From Entoloma clypeatum (Eukaryota > Basidiomycota > Agaricomycetes > Agaricales > Entolomataceae): DNA of 64,000 bases. The notes below the pieces were generated by a model. The model ran no database searches. It was not told the origin of the DNA and saw only the letters and a list, made by a program, of their open reading frames with translations. The stretch covers positions 2,852,001 to 2,916,000 of the forward strand of contig OY751495.1 of assembly GCA_963565915.1 (NCBI GenBank). Reading direction: 5' to 3'. Every line of letters starts with the position of its first letter. The first letter of the stretch is position 1. The position numbers were made by a program, and so were the translations under genes. Below are positions 42,027-50,815 of the stretch, one piece after another.

Positions 42027-44225
42027 ATGGCTCCAAAGCCAATCCCCAGATCGGCTGCGATCCCCTCCGACAACCCGAGACCTCCTCCTCAAACGAGGTC
42101 GTCCACATCTCAAAAAGCCGACTGGTCTGCAACCCCCACTGTTCCTGTGGGAGCGTCTGCAATGACAGGTCCCTACTCCACAGCGTCTACGGTAGCCGCC
42201 ATGGCTGCTGCCGCACCGACACCCGCCCTTGCTCCTGTCGGCCCCCCTGGCGGCCGATACAAGAAAAAGGCTCCCTCCGCTCGCCCCTCCTCACCCCAGG
42301 GCAGCAACATCTCCATGGGATCCGCTGGGTCTGTTACCCCTCGCCCTGCATCCCCCACCTCAGACGACTCCGATAGCTCGGAACGCCCTCCCCCCCCTGC
42401 CCCTGCTGACCGTGTTGACGCTCCCATGACCGTCGATGCCCCCAGCATGCCGGCTACCCTAGGCTACAACAGCGAACTTGCAGGCCCCTGCATGTTGCAA
42501 GGCTCCGCGGACATGTTGTCGTCCGACTTCAACACCGCCCTCGCTTCCGTTGCCCCCGTACGAGATCTGGTCACCTGGACCGCATCTCAACGCCGGTCAA
42601 TTGACCAATCCACTGCAGACCAGCTCTGCACCGCTACAGCCTCCCTCATCCACACCCTTGCGGATGTCGGAGCTCTCACTGAATATGCCGAAGGGGATGA
42701 CCCCTCCGGTGTTCATCTCACTGGACTGGGCATCTTAATTGATCGCCTCGTCAAGATCCCTGGGGTGTCGGCATTCACGTCTGCCCCCGAAAACATCGTC
42801 GCAGCGAAGGACCCCAAACCTCCGCCGCCCAAGAAGAAGCTACCTTCCTTCCCGAAGACAGCTAAACCCACACCCCGCATGTCTGCGTCAGCTGGAGCTT
42901 CCGGCCGCCTCGCTCGCGAGAAGGCCAAGCTCCTATCCCGCCCTGTTCCCTCGCCCCCGGCGAAGCGACAACCCTCCGGCCTTGCAGGCTCAGCGTGGGC
43001 TCCCCCGCCTGCTGTTGTAGCTGCAGCCCAACCCTGGTCCACTGCGTCGAAAAAACGCAAATCCGCTGCAGAGTCGCAGCAGGAAACCTTGGTCGCCATG
43101 GTCAAGACGTTCCCTGCCACTACTACCATTGCCCTACAGCAAGCCACGGCTGCTATTAGGCCCACCTCTCCTTCCGCTTCCCAGGCCCGCCGAAAGAAGC
43201 AGAAGCGTTTCACCACGTCAGGACGGTCTCACAAATCCGTCTCCGTTTACACCTCCCCCCCCTTCCCCTGGGCGGTGGAGACTATCTTCACCCAGATCAA
43301 CGGTCATCTGGGCAATGCAAAGAGGACGATCTGCGTCACTTCTGTTGAGTCAAACCGGGGGGGCCTCTCCCTGGCGACCGACGAAGTCCCCGACGAGGAT
43401 GACCTCAAAGTCTTCAAAGCCCTTTTCGAGTCCAAGCTTGCCACTAGCGCTCATTCGGCCCCCGACACTGACCTTCGAGTTGAGGTACCCACCTCTAAAT
43501 TGAGTCTCAAAATCTGCGACTTCCCGTACTACGGGCTCACCCCACAACGCGACCCGAAATCCGGCCGCCTCGTTCCCCTCTCGGAGAGCCAGGTCGTCGA
43601 CATAATGGCGTCTGCCCCCTTTGCCCGCGAGTTCTCTTACTATGAGAACTCGAAGCCCTGCCTCGCGGGAAATTCCCCGTCGTCTAGCACCGGGACCATC
43701 TGGTTCGACATCGAAGACTCCAAAGGGGGTCTTGTTCTCAAGAACTTAGCCGGAAAGGCCTTCATGTATGGCCCTTACCGACTCATCCTGAACCCCGCCG
43801 AGAAGCACGTTGGAGTGCCTCAATGCAACCGCTGCTGGCGATTCGGCCATCCGTCCAACGCTCGGATCTGCCCTCTCAAAAGCAAACTCTGCCCCATCTG
43901 CGGTGAACCCCACACCGTTGAATTCCATCGAGCCCTCGCCTCCTGCTGCCGCGGGAACGCCAAGGCAAACCCCCCAGTCCTCCCCACCCCCGACGGCAAG
44001 GACTGCGAACATGCAGGACGCTGCATCAACTGCAAAGGTAGTCACCGCGCAGATGATTGCATATGCAAATACTGGAAAAGCCGATTCAACCCTGATTGGA
44101 TCTGGCGCCGATACCAAGAAGCAAATGTAAGTGCGGACTTCACCCACTTCTTTGAATCTAACCCCTCGCCTCGTCCAGCTGACCGAGACAATAGCCGCAT
44201 TCAACCAAACGTAGTCATATGTTAA
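42027..44225 (+). CDS. LINE-A ORF1, gag-like RNA-binding protein with zinc knuckles
   Basis: 732 residues. ORF1 proteins of Tad-type LINEs coat the element RNA. The N-terminal half is Pro/Ala/Ser-rich and basic (KKKLPSFPKTAKPTPR, KKRKSAAES). A folded middle holds VEVPTSKLSLKICDFPYYG and TGTIWFDIEDSKGG. The C-terminus has three Cys/His clusters: CNRCWRFGHPSNARIC (from about residue 600), CPICGEPHTVEFH and CINCKGSHRADDC. The ATG at 42027 follows a 142-bp leader and is the first of the frame. The stop overlaps the ORF2 start by seven bases, suggesting coupled translation. The frame is intact. Confidence 0.9.
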   Translation: MAPKPIPRSAAIPSDNPRPPPQTRSSTSQKADWSATPTVPVGASAMTGPYSTASTVAAMAAAAPTPALAPVGPPGGRYKKKAPSARPSSPQGSNISMGSAGSVTPRPASPTSDDSDSSERPPPPAPADRVDAPMTVDAPSMPATLGYNSELAGPCMLQGSADMLSSDFNTALASVAPVRDLVTWTASQRRSIDQSTADQLCTATASLIHTLADVGALTEYAEGDDPSGVHLTGLGILIDRLVKIPGVSAFTSAPENIVAAKDPKPPPPKKKLPSFPKTAKPTPRMSASAGASGRLAREKAKLLSRPVPSPPAKRQPSGLAGSAWAPPPAVVAAAQPWSTASKKRKSAAESQQETLVAMVKTFPATTTIALQQATAAIRPTSPSASQARRKKQKRFTTSGRSHKSVSVYTSPPFPWAVETIFTQINGHLGNAKRTICVTSVESNRGGLSLATDEVPDEDDLKVFKALFESKLATSAHSAPDTDLRVEVPTSKLSLKICDFPYYGLTPQRDPKSGRLVPLSESQVVDIMASAPFAREFSYYENSKPCLAGNSPSSSTGTIWFDIEDSKGGLVLKNLAGKAFMYGPYRLILNPAEKHVGVPQCNRCWRFGHPSNARICPLKSKLCPICGEPHTVEFHRALASCCRGNAKANPPVLPTPDGKDCEHAGRCINCKGSHRADDCICKYWKSRFNPDWIWRRYQEANVSADFTHFFESNPSPRPADRDNSRIQPNVVIC

Positions 44226-47200
44226 GTACAACTATGAATAAATTTGAGGGCTTGCGAATTCGCTCCCAGAACGTTTACCGAAAGAGCGTTCTCCTGTCAA
44301 CTATGTTAGAGAGTCAGAAGGATAATCTCGACATAATCTTCGTGCAAGAGCCCCCCTGGGCTACCATTCGACATATCGCGTCCATGACGAGAAAGGACGG
44401 TGAGCCCCTTGTGGGTCCGCCGAACCACCCTGACTGGATGTGCCTCCACCACTTGGAGCCTGTCCTTGATCCAGATAACCTGGATGAGGACCTTCGCCCC
44501 CGCGCCATAGTTTATGTTCATAGGCGGCGTACCGCTATGAAACCTAAACTTCGTTCAGACATCGTTCGTCACCGTGATGTCAATCTTCTTACGTTGTCTG
44601 TCCCCGAGGGCCAGATCAACCTAATTAATGCCTACTCGGATACGCAGGGCACTGCTATATGTATCCTTGCCACCCTTGGTACATCCCTTCCTCCTATTCG
44701 GTACATAGGTGGTGATTTTAATTGCCCCTCGCCGCTATGGGACCCCGAAGTGACGCGCCACAACCATAATGCGTCTCTCCTCTCAGACTTCGCATTCGCT
44801 CATGGTCTTGTTCATCATAGGACTGGGTTCACCCACTTCCCTAAGAATAACAATGCCCCATCCATCATCGACCTGGTCTTCCTCCCTAACACGGACAAGG
44901 ACTCGATCATCAAACTTGGGAGCCCTGACGAGTCGGACCACCGCTCGATCATCACCCTCCTCAGATCCCCCCTCATTAACGCGAAGGAACGCTACCGTAT
45001 AGTGCCGGACTCGGAAGAGAAAACTCATTTCCTATCCGCACTCATGGATTCCATCTCCTCCATCCCTATTCCGGCCACGGCCACTAGGGAGGACATCACG
45101 AGTATTACTCAAAAGGTTCAGGAGCTCATCCTGGCCGCGTGGACCGAATTCTCTCGCTCTCCCCAGAACTCGTTCCGGTCGAAGGGCTGGTGGGATAAGG
45201 ACTGCAAGGCAGGGTGGCGCACCTATTCCAATTCGGGTAAAACAGACCAAGACTGGCGCGTTATGCATAAAATCATTCGCACTGCTAAGCGGAACTTCTT
45301 CGACAAGAAGATCGACGAAGTCTCCAACAAAAACAAACGTCCCTGGGACCTTACTTCCTGGGTCGGCCCACGAAAGAACGCCTCTCCCGAGGCCATTATT
45401 TTTGATGGCGAGACCTGTTCCACCACTGCTGAGACCTGTGACGCCTTCCACAAGTCCTTCCAGTCTGCCGAAGCACGACCTGTCGACCCCGACAGGCTGC
45501 GCAGTACTCTAGAACCTCAGCCCAAAAGGGCTTGGGTTCCATTCACTTCGCAAGAGGTCCTCCAGGCCCTGGCCGGTTGTTCTAGCCGGTCAGCCCCAGG
45601 TCCCGACCATCTTACGTGGACTCACCTTAAGTGCCTAACCGCACAAAAACAAATCTTGAAGCTGTTCGCCTGGATCCTGAACGCCTGCCTCTCGGCGGGG
45701 TTTTGGCCTGACGCCTTCAAAATCTCAACGACCGTCATTATTCCTAAACCAAATAAGCCGGCGTACGACGTTCCCAAAGCATTCCGACCCATCGTGCTTC
45801 TAAACACCCTGGGCAAACTCTTTGAGAAAGCTATCGCTAACAGACTCCAGTGGGAACTAGCCCGCTATGGTCTGCTGCACCCAGGTCAATTCGGGGGGGT
45901 TCGACAGAACTCCACCGAAGACGCCGGACAATTCCTTACCCACCTCATCCGTGCAGGATGGTCGAGGAAACTCAAGACAAGCGTTGTCGCCATCGACTTG
46001 GCCCAATACTTTCCCTCTCTTAACCATTCGGTTATATCGCTCATACTAGATAGGATGGGATTCCCCGACACTGTCGTGGACTTCTTCTCAAATTACCTAG
46101 TAGGGAGACAGACTCAATACGCCTGGGAGGACGACCTCTCAGACCTTTTCTCTGTTGACATTGGCATAGGTCAGGGCTCTGCCCTCTCCCCTATGCTTTC
46201 GTCCATCTACCTCGCCCCGCTGATGTACGCATTTCAAGCCGAACAATCGCAGGCTAGCCTCATTTCATACGTCGACGACGGGACCATCATAGTCCAATCT
46301 GAGACGTGGAAAGAAAACCTTGCCAAATTAAAAAAGGCATACAAATGTCTGTTTGAGCTGACCGCAGCCCTCGGGCTTGTCCTCGAACACTCTAAATCGG
46401 AGGCGTTCCATTTTTCCAGGAAGAATGGCGACGATAACCCCCCGGTTGACCTTGGATTCGCGCCCTTCACCGGCGACTCCCCCCTCGTCCCCAAGACCTT
46501 CTGGAGGTACTTGGGATTCTTCTTTGACCGCAAGCTACTCTTTACTGAGCACGCGAAACGGTATGCCACTAAGGCCTTCTCAGCAACGGGAGCCTTATTA
46601 TCTCTGGGAAACTCAGTCCGTGGACTCACCCCCAAACACAAACACACCCTGTACCGATCGTGTATTTTGCCGATCGCACTATATGGTGCTAATATTTGGA
46701 ACTTTGACGGCGCCCGTAACAAAGGTGTCGTCAAGTCTATCTCCAAGGTCCAGAGACGCGCAGCATTATGGATATTGGGAGCCTTCCGTACCACCCCCAC
46801 AGGGGCGGTCGAATCACTTGCCGGACTGCCTCCGGTGCACTTGCACCTCAAGAAGCTCTCCCGCAGAAACCGTGTCCGCATGCACTCCCTTGCACCCAGA
46901 CACATGACCGTCATGGTATGCGACGAGGAAGACCCCTCCAAGCGTCCGTGGTACTCCCCGGAATTTATGTACAATCTTAAATCCCCCCTCGTTGATATCT
47001 GGGCATACCGTGCAAATGTGACTGTCCCCCTATCACCTTTTAATAACTACAACGAACCAGGGAAACGCGTCCTCGACCGATTCCCTGAACGCGTAATTCA
47101 CGACATCACCCTTATTCGCGGCAAGACCGCTAAGGAACGTGCCGAAGCCAGAAAGTCGCGCCTCATCACCCTTAACAAGGTGTTCGATGCCAACATCTGC

Positions 47201-48220
47201 TCTAACAAATCTGCCATCATTGTCACTGACGCGGCAGTTCCCTCCCTCGCGTCGGGCCACCAAGCTGTTGCAGCTTGGGAAACCTGGCACGCGGGGCACT
47301 CCATCGACAAAGACTGGGCGGCCGGTGGCCTCGCAGTCTCTGATGACACTGAAACCTTAGCTATCGGACACAGGTTCTCGAACCTGGTCAGTCTGCTAGG
47401 GGGTCTCTCTCAACTGGAAGAAATCCATATATTCACCGACTCTGTCAACGCCATTCGGCGCGCCACAGACCCGGACCTCCACTCCTTGCAGGCAACTGCG
47501 CTCCCTATCGTCAGTAACCTGATTCCTTGGTTTGAGGAACCCGGTCTGAATTCCAAGGTCATCTTCCACCATGTCCCCGATTGCTCGGACCATGGATTCG
47601 AACCCCACCGTGCAGTGCACGTCTTCGCCTCCTCGATTCGCATTGAGTGTGGTGAGTCGGCCTCCAGATCCCTCGACTTCAACACGAAGCAATTCACGGA
47701 TGACATGCTCGGTGACTGGAACAATCTGTACCAGTCCCCCAAGTATGTTGGCCGACACTATCAATTCCCGAGATCGTGCGTCAGACGCCAAGACCACGCT
47801 CGGGCCAAACGTATGAAGCCGTCCCACCTCAAGGGCGGCACATGGCTTAAGGATGTGGGTCACTCCCAATCCCTCACGGCACAAATGGTCCGCGGCCTCA
47901 CCAGCCACGCCCCAATTGGCCACTATAGACATAGGTTCAACATCGGTGACAAAGCTGAACAATGCGACTGTGGTCCGGGGTCCGTCGAGGACTTCGCACA
48001 CGTTTTCTACAAATGTCTGCACCACCCCACCAGGCCACCAGACATGCCCACCTTCTCGAGGAACTCCCCCACCTGGGACGTCTTCGGGAAATTTATCATG
48101 GATAACCCAGGGGCATTTGCCTTCCGGGATCGTCCAACGCCCAACACAACCATTGGCGGTAGTCGCGTGGTAGCGCGCTGGGTTCAAAGGGGTGCAGCCC
48201 CCTCTGGCAAGCGAACGTGA
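44219..48220 (+). CDS. LINE-A ORF2: AP-endonuclease, reverse transcriptase, RNase H
   Basis: 1333 residues, uninterrupted. It nicks target DNA, copies element RNA in place and removes RNA. The endonuclease occupies about residues 1-240 (IIFVQEPPW, YIGGDFNCPSPLW, SDHRSIITLL). RT motifs follow: FRPIVLLNTLGKLFEKAIANRL (about 520-540), VVAIDLAQYFPSLNHS, GQGSALSPMLSSIYLAPL and the catalytic SYVDDGT at about 683-689. The RNase H region lies about 995-1140 (IVTDAAVPSLASG, ETLAIG, IFTDSVNAIRRA). A terminal CDCGPGSVEDFAHVFYKC motif sits at about 1247. Alternative starts further in are possible, but 44219 overlaps the ORF1 stop and gives the complete endonuclease. Confidence 0.95.
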   Translation: MLSTTMNKFEGLRIRSQNVYRKSVLLSTMLESQKDNLDIIFVQEPPWATIRHIASMTRKDGEPLVGPPNHPDWMCLHHLEPVLDPDNLDEDLRPRAIVYVHRRRTAMKPKLRSDIVRHRDVNLLTLSVPEGQINLINAYSDTQGTAICILATLGTSLPPIRYIGGDFNCPSPLWDPEVTRHNHNASLLSDFAFAHGLVHHRTGFTHFPKNNNAPSIIDLVFLPNTDKDSIIKLGSPDESDHRSIITLLRSPLINAKERYRIVPDSEEKTHFLSALMDSISSIPIPATATREDITSITQKVQELILAAWTEFSRSPQNSFRSKGWWDKDCKAGWRTYSNSGKTDQDWRVMHKIIRTAKRNFFDKKIDEVSNKNKRPWDLTSWVGPRKNASPEAIIFDGETCSTTAETCDAFHKSFQSAEARPVDPDRLRSTLEPQPKRAWVPFTSQEVLQALAGCSSRSAPGPDHLTWTHLKCLTAQKQILKLFAWILNACLSAGFWPDAFKISTTVIIPKPNKPAYDVPKAFRPIVLLNTLGKLFEKAIANRLQWELARYGLLHPGQFGGVRQNSTEDAGQFLTHLIRAGWSRKLKTSVVAIDLAQYFPSLNHSVISLILDRMGFPDTVVDFFSNYLVGRQTQYAWEDDLSDLFSVDIGIGQGSALSPMLSSIYLAPLMYAFQAEQSQASLISYVDDGTIIVQSETWKENLAKLKKAYKCLFELTAALGLVLEHSKSEAFHFSRKNGDDNPPVDLGFAPFTGDSPLVPKTFWRYLGFFFDRKLLFTEHAKRYATKAFSATGALLSLGNSVRGLTPKHKHTLYRSCILPIALYGANIWNFDGARNKGVVKSISKVQRRAALWILGAFRTTPTGAVESLAGLPPVHLHLKKLSRRNRVRMHSLAPRHMTVMVCDEEDPSKRPWYSPEFMYNLKSPLVDIWAYRANVTVPLSPFNNYNEPGKRVLDRFPERVIHDITLIRGKTAKERAEARKSRLITLNKVFDANICSNKSAIIVTDAAVPSLASGHQAVAAWETWHAGHSIDKDWAAGGLAVSDDTETLAIGHRFSNLVSLLGGLSQLEEIHIFTDSVNAIRRATDPDLHSLQATALPIVSNLIPWFEEPGLNSKVIFHHVPDCSDHGFEPHRAVHVFASSIRIECGESASRSLDFNTKQFTDDMLGDWNNLYQSPKYVGRHYQFPRSCVRRQDHARAKRMKPSHLKGGTWLKDVGHSQSLTAQMVRGLTSHAPIGHYRHRFNIGDKAEQCDCGPGSVEDFAHVFYKCLHHPTRPPDMPTFSRNSPTWDVFGKFIMDNPGAFAFRDRPTPNTTIGGSRVVARWVQRGAAPSGKRT

Positions 48221-48537
48221 TCGAAGGATAAGAACCGCACAGGCGCTTCTTTGGGGGGCAGGGCGCAGACACCCCCCAGCGCCGCCTGCGGCCAACCTCA
48301 CAAGGTTGGAGTGCTCTTGTATCGCGCGGCCGAATATTCGGGTGCGCATGCTAACACGTTTGTTTATAACAAACTCCCCCGTCCTGGCGCGAGGACTCAA
48401 CAGCTCGACGGAGCTTTGCGCCGCTTGTTCTTCTTGCGTACGTAGGTCCTCGGACCGATGTAGTTTACTCTATGTCAAGCGGACTGTACCCTTAGTATAC
48501 CGCTATACAAATTGTTGATCAAAAAAAAAAAAAAAAA

Positions 48538-48980
48538 AGCTTGAAGGAGGCAGCGGCTTTGAAGTCGCCGAATATGGTGGCGGGGGAGATCTTCGAGTAT
48601 GTGTCCTTCAATGACGTCCAGGCTTCTTTTGAGGTTGCGGTGTCCTTGATGTGCCTCCTGATTGCTTCGGAGACTTTGAGACGGATGGAACCCAGAGCCA
48701 TGTTGTCGTCTCTAATCCAGGTCTTCCTTTCCTTGTGGAAGGTGGGTTGGTCGACGGTGATAGTGACCACCAGAGGTTGAGTCACAGATGTCGAGGTGGC
48801 AGAGGCAGGGGTGGAGACCGTGACCGTAAAGTCCTTGATGTCGGAACGCTCAATGTCGCCGGATACGAGGCGCCAGACTCCTTGGTGGAGAAGGTATGAT
48901 TTCATTTTTTTGGCCCAACTCAGGTAGTCGATGCCGTCGAAGATGGCGATGGAGTCAAGGGCAGAGCAAGAGGTAGACAT
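48538..48980 (-). pseudogene. Copia-B Gag N-terminal half
   Basis: Minus frame from MSTSCSALDSIAIFDG through DYLSWAKKMKSYLLHQGVW, EAWTSLKDTYSKISPATIFG and AAASFKL, where LINE-A interrupts it. The rest is at 41884-40661. The frame upstream of the chosen ATG is open for ten more codons. Confidence 0.88.
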
Positions 48981-49328
48981 TTTTAATGAATCTAAAAGGA
49001 GTTTTCCCAATCAGTGATGTTCTTTATGAATTTGATTTTTAGAGAAAACAAATAAATGATTCCTCATAACATATTCCCTTTAGGAATAGCGGTTGTGGGA
49101 AAAACCCTTTTTGTCAGAAGTGTGTGAGGTATGATCAATGTTTCCACATGATGTGTACTAAGTCAATCCCCTTAGGGACGCTTCATGACAGGTACTTGTC
49201 GTAATGACATTCCCAGGTTCATGTGTGAAGAAGTAAGACTCAGAACCTAGATCTTTCAATCGGTTCTTTGCCAACCAGGGTAGAGTGGGCAGGTACTCGC
49301 TGTTGCCAGCGTTCCCAAGTCCCTCTGC

Positions 49329-49346
49329 TATCCGGGGCCCATAACC
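49329..49346 (-). promoter_or_regulatory. Copia-B primer-binding site (initiator tRNA-Met half type)
   Basis: Minus-strand GGTTATGGGCCCCGGATA abuts the 5' LTR, identical to the Copia-A site. Confidence 0.8.
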
Positions 49347-49654
49347 TGTTGAAGTTCCACCTGGGCGCTAGCCGCAGATGTACTGAGCAACACAGCTACA
49401 GTGGAAGTACTCTACTTAACCGTTCTAGTCACTTACTTGGATTGGAGAGTGTGAGGCTGGTGAGAGCGGTTGAGGCTGGTAAGAGCGATGGAGCTGGTTA
49501 AGAGTCAAGAGACAACTTATTGATATTGACAGTTTCCTGGTCTTATATACCGTACTACTGTTTGTACCAACCAAATAAGTATGTAATCAAAGATGTCTAA
49601 GGTCACGTGATATAATCTAATCTAATCTAATCTATGTGATGGAAAGTTTCAACA
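49347..49654 (-). repeat. Copia-B 5' LTR
   Basis: 308 bp; differs from 31277-31580 at a handful of positions. Right duplication AGCAC at 49655-49659. Confidence 0.92.
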
Positions 49655-49729
49655 AGCACGACCCACGCCAAGACAGCAGCGAGGTGTAGCCGCCTCGCCC
49701 TTCCCTGGATGTGTACTAACGACCCCACC

Positions 49730-50122
49730 TGTTATGCTTAACAAACTGTTCCAAGGTTCAGGCAGAGTATGCAGGAAAGTGGAAAGGCGAAGAGCAAAGT
49801 GATTGCTAAATCTACTACAGTACAAGAGGTTTATATAGGTACTGACTATAGGCGGTAGTGGATGAGTCAGTACTGCGGAAGGCAGTGCGCATGAGTAAGG
49901 CGACTGCAGAAGGCTATGTACAGTGAGTAAGCTGACTGCGGAAAGCGAGTCAGCATGGGAGCAAAGTATACTAAACGGGATGACGAAGTAATGTAATGAG
50001 TCAGACTGGGAATCGAAGGTTGCGAAAGTAGACATTAGACATAGTGAGTTTGTAAGAGGGCGCTGAGTCGGGCCGATAAGTAAAAGATATGATGTGGTCC
50101 TCATACCATAGTGTCCGTAACA
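49730..50122. repeat. Solo LTR in an intron of the multi-exon gene
   Basis: 393 bp, starting TGTTATGCTTAAC and ending GTCCGTAACA, with duplications CCACC at 49725-49729 and 50123-50127. No internal region or partner is present, so it is a solo LTR. It lies in intron 3; without it the intron would be 54 bp, like its sisters. Confidence 0.9.
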
Positions 50123-50439
50123 CCACCCCTCCCAGCATGGGCGCAACCAATGAGCCCCAGCTCACCAGGTCAGACATTTTTATTTTATTTTTACTCTCTC
50201 ATATTCATTATACATGAATGCTGCAGGACCGAGCGCGAGCTTGAGGCCCACGGGATCCCCATCGCACCCCCATCGCGCCCCCAAACCAGCATCCTCCAGC
50301 CACAGGGCCCCAAGAAGAATGAGCAAGCATGCCGCCACCTCGCCGACCTCCCTGAGGCCAAAAGCGATGGCTCCGACTGGGAGGATGCCAGCCAGGACGA
50401 CAGGGGTAGTGCCAACGGAGACGATAGCAGCAGCAACAA

Positions 50440-50815
50440 AGGCGGCGACGACGAGGAAGACGCCAACACCGAAGATGACGAAGATGACAACAGCAACAAC
50501 AAAGAAGACGGAGACGACAACAACAATGACAGTGACAACAACAACAATGACAGTGACAACAACGACAGTGACAATGACAACAACGACAGTGACGACAACA
50601 ACAACAATGATGCCAACAACAACAATGACAATGACGGCGAGGGCGAGGGCGAGGGCAACAACAACAACAACACCAACAACAACAATGACAATGACAAGTG
50701 CGACCCCAATGGGAATGGCAACGACGGTGATGGGAACCACAACACCGACGATGGTGATGGGAACCACAAGAACAACAACAATGCTGATGGAAACCACAAC
50801 AATGCCAATGACAGA
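50440..50815 (+). repeat. Acidic low-complexity coding repeat (Asp/Asn/Glu)
   Basis: GAC, AAC, AAT and GGC codons repeat irregularly, coding for long Asp/Asn runs with Ser, Gly and Glu. The long open frames on the opposite strand (Val/Leu-rich) are artefacts of the same repeat. It belongs to the exon starting at 50227. Confidence 0.85.

Larger units (their letters stand above)
41885..48537 (+). mobile_element. LINE-A: full-length, apparently intact Tad1-like LINE
   Basis: About 6.65 kb with a 142-bp leader, two complete overlapping ORFs, a 3' UTR ending GTTGATC and an A17-18 tail (48521-48538). Target duplications AGCTTGAAGGAGGC at 41871-41884 and 48538-48551 are perfect. The insertion is in Copia-B gag in the opposite orientation. 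Order ORF1 (zinc knuckles), endonuclease, RT, RNase H is that of the fungal Tad1 clade. The unbroken frames and exact duplications point to recent activity. LINE-B, LINE-D and LINE-E are damaged relatives. Confidence 0.95.
31277..49654 (-). mobile_element. Copia-B: Ty1/Copia element opened by Copia-A, LINE-A and a small palindromic insert
   Basis: LTRs at 31277-31580 and 49347-49654 with duplications AGCAC at 31272-31276 and 49655-49659 bound the insertion, which hit the third exon of the gene starting at 30930. Reading the minus strand: gag start (48980-48538), LINE-A, gag end and protease (41884-40661), pre-integrase and integrase start (40660-39955), Copia-A, integrase core, RT and RNase H (34167-32047), a 110-bp insert, RNase H end (31936-31650). 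Subtracting the inserts and their duplications leaves about 5.8 kb, the length of Copia-A. Confidence 0.93.

Noticed and set aside
46234..48400. Large minus-strand open frames inside LINE-A (334 and 246 codons), and their plus-strand twins in LINE-D
   Set aside because: They recur wherever the LINE is present, are antisense to RNase H and RT, and show no motif.
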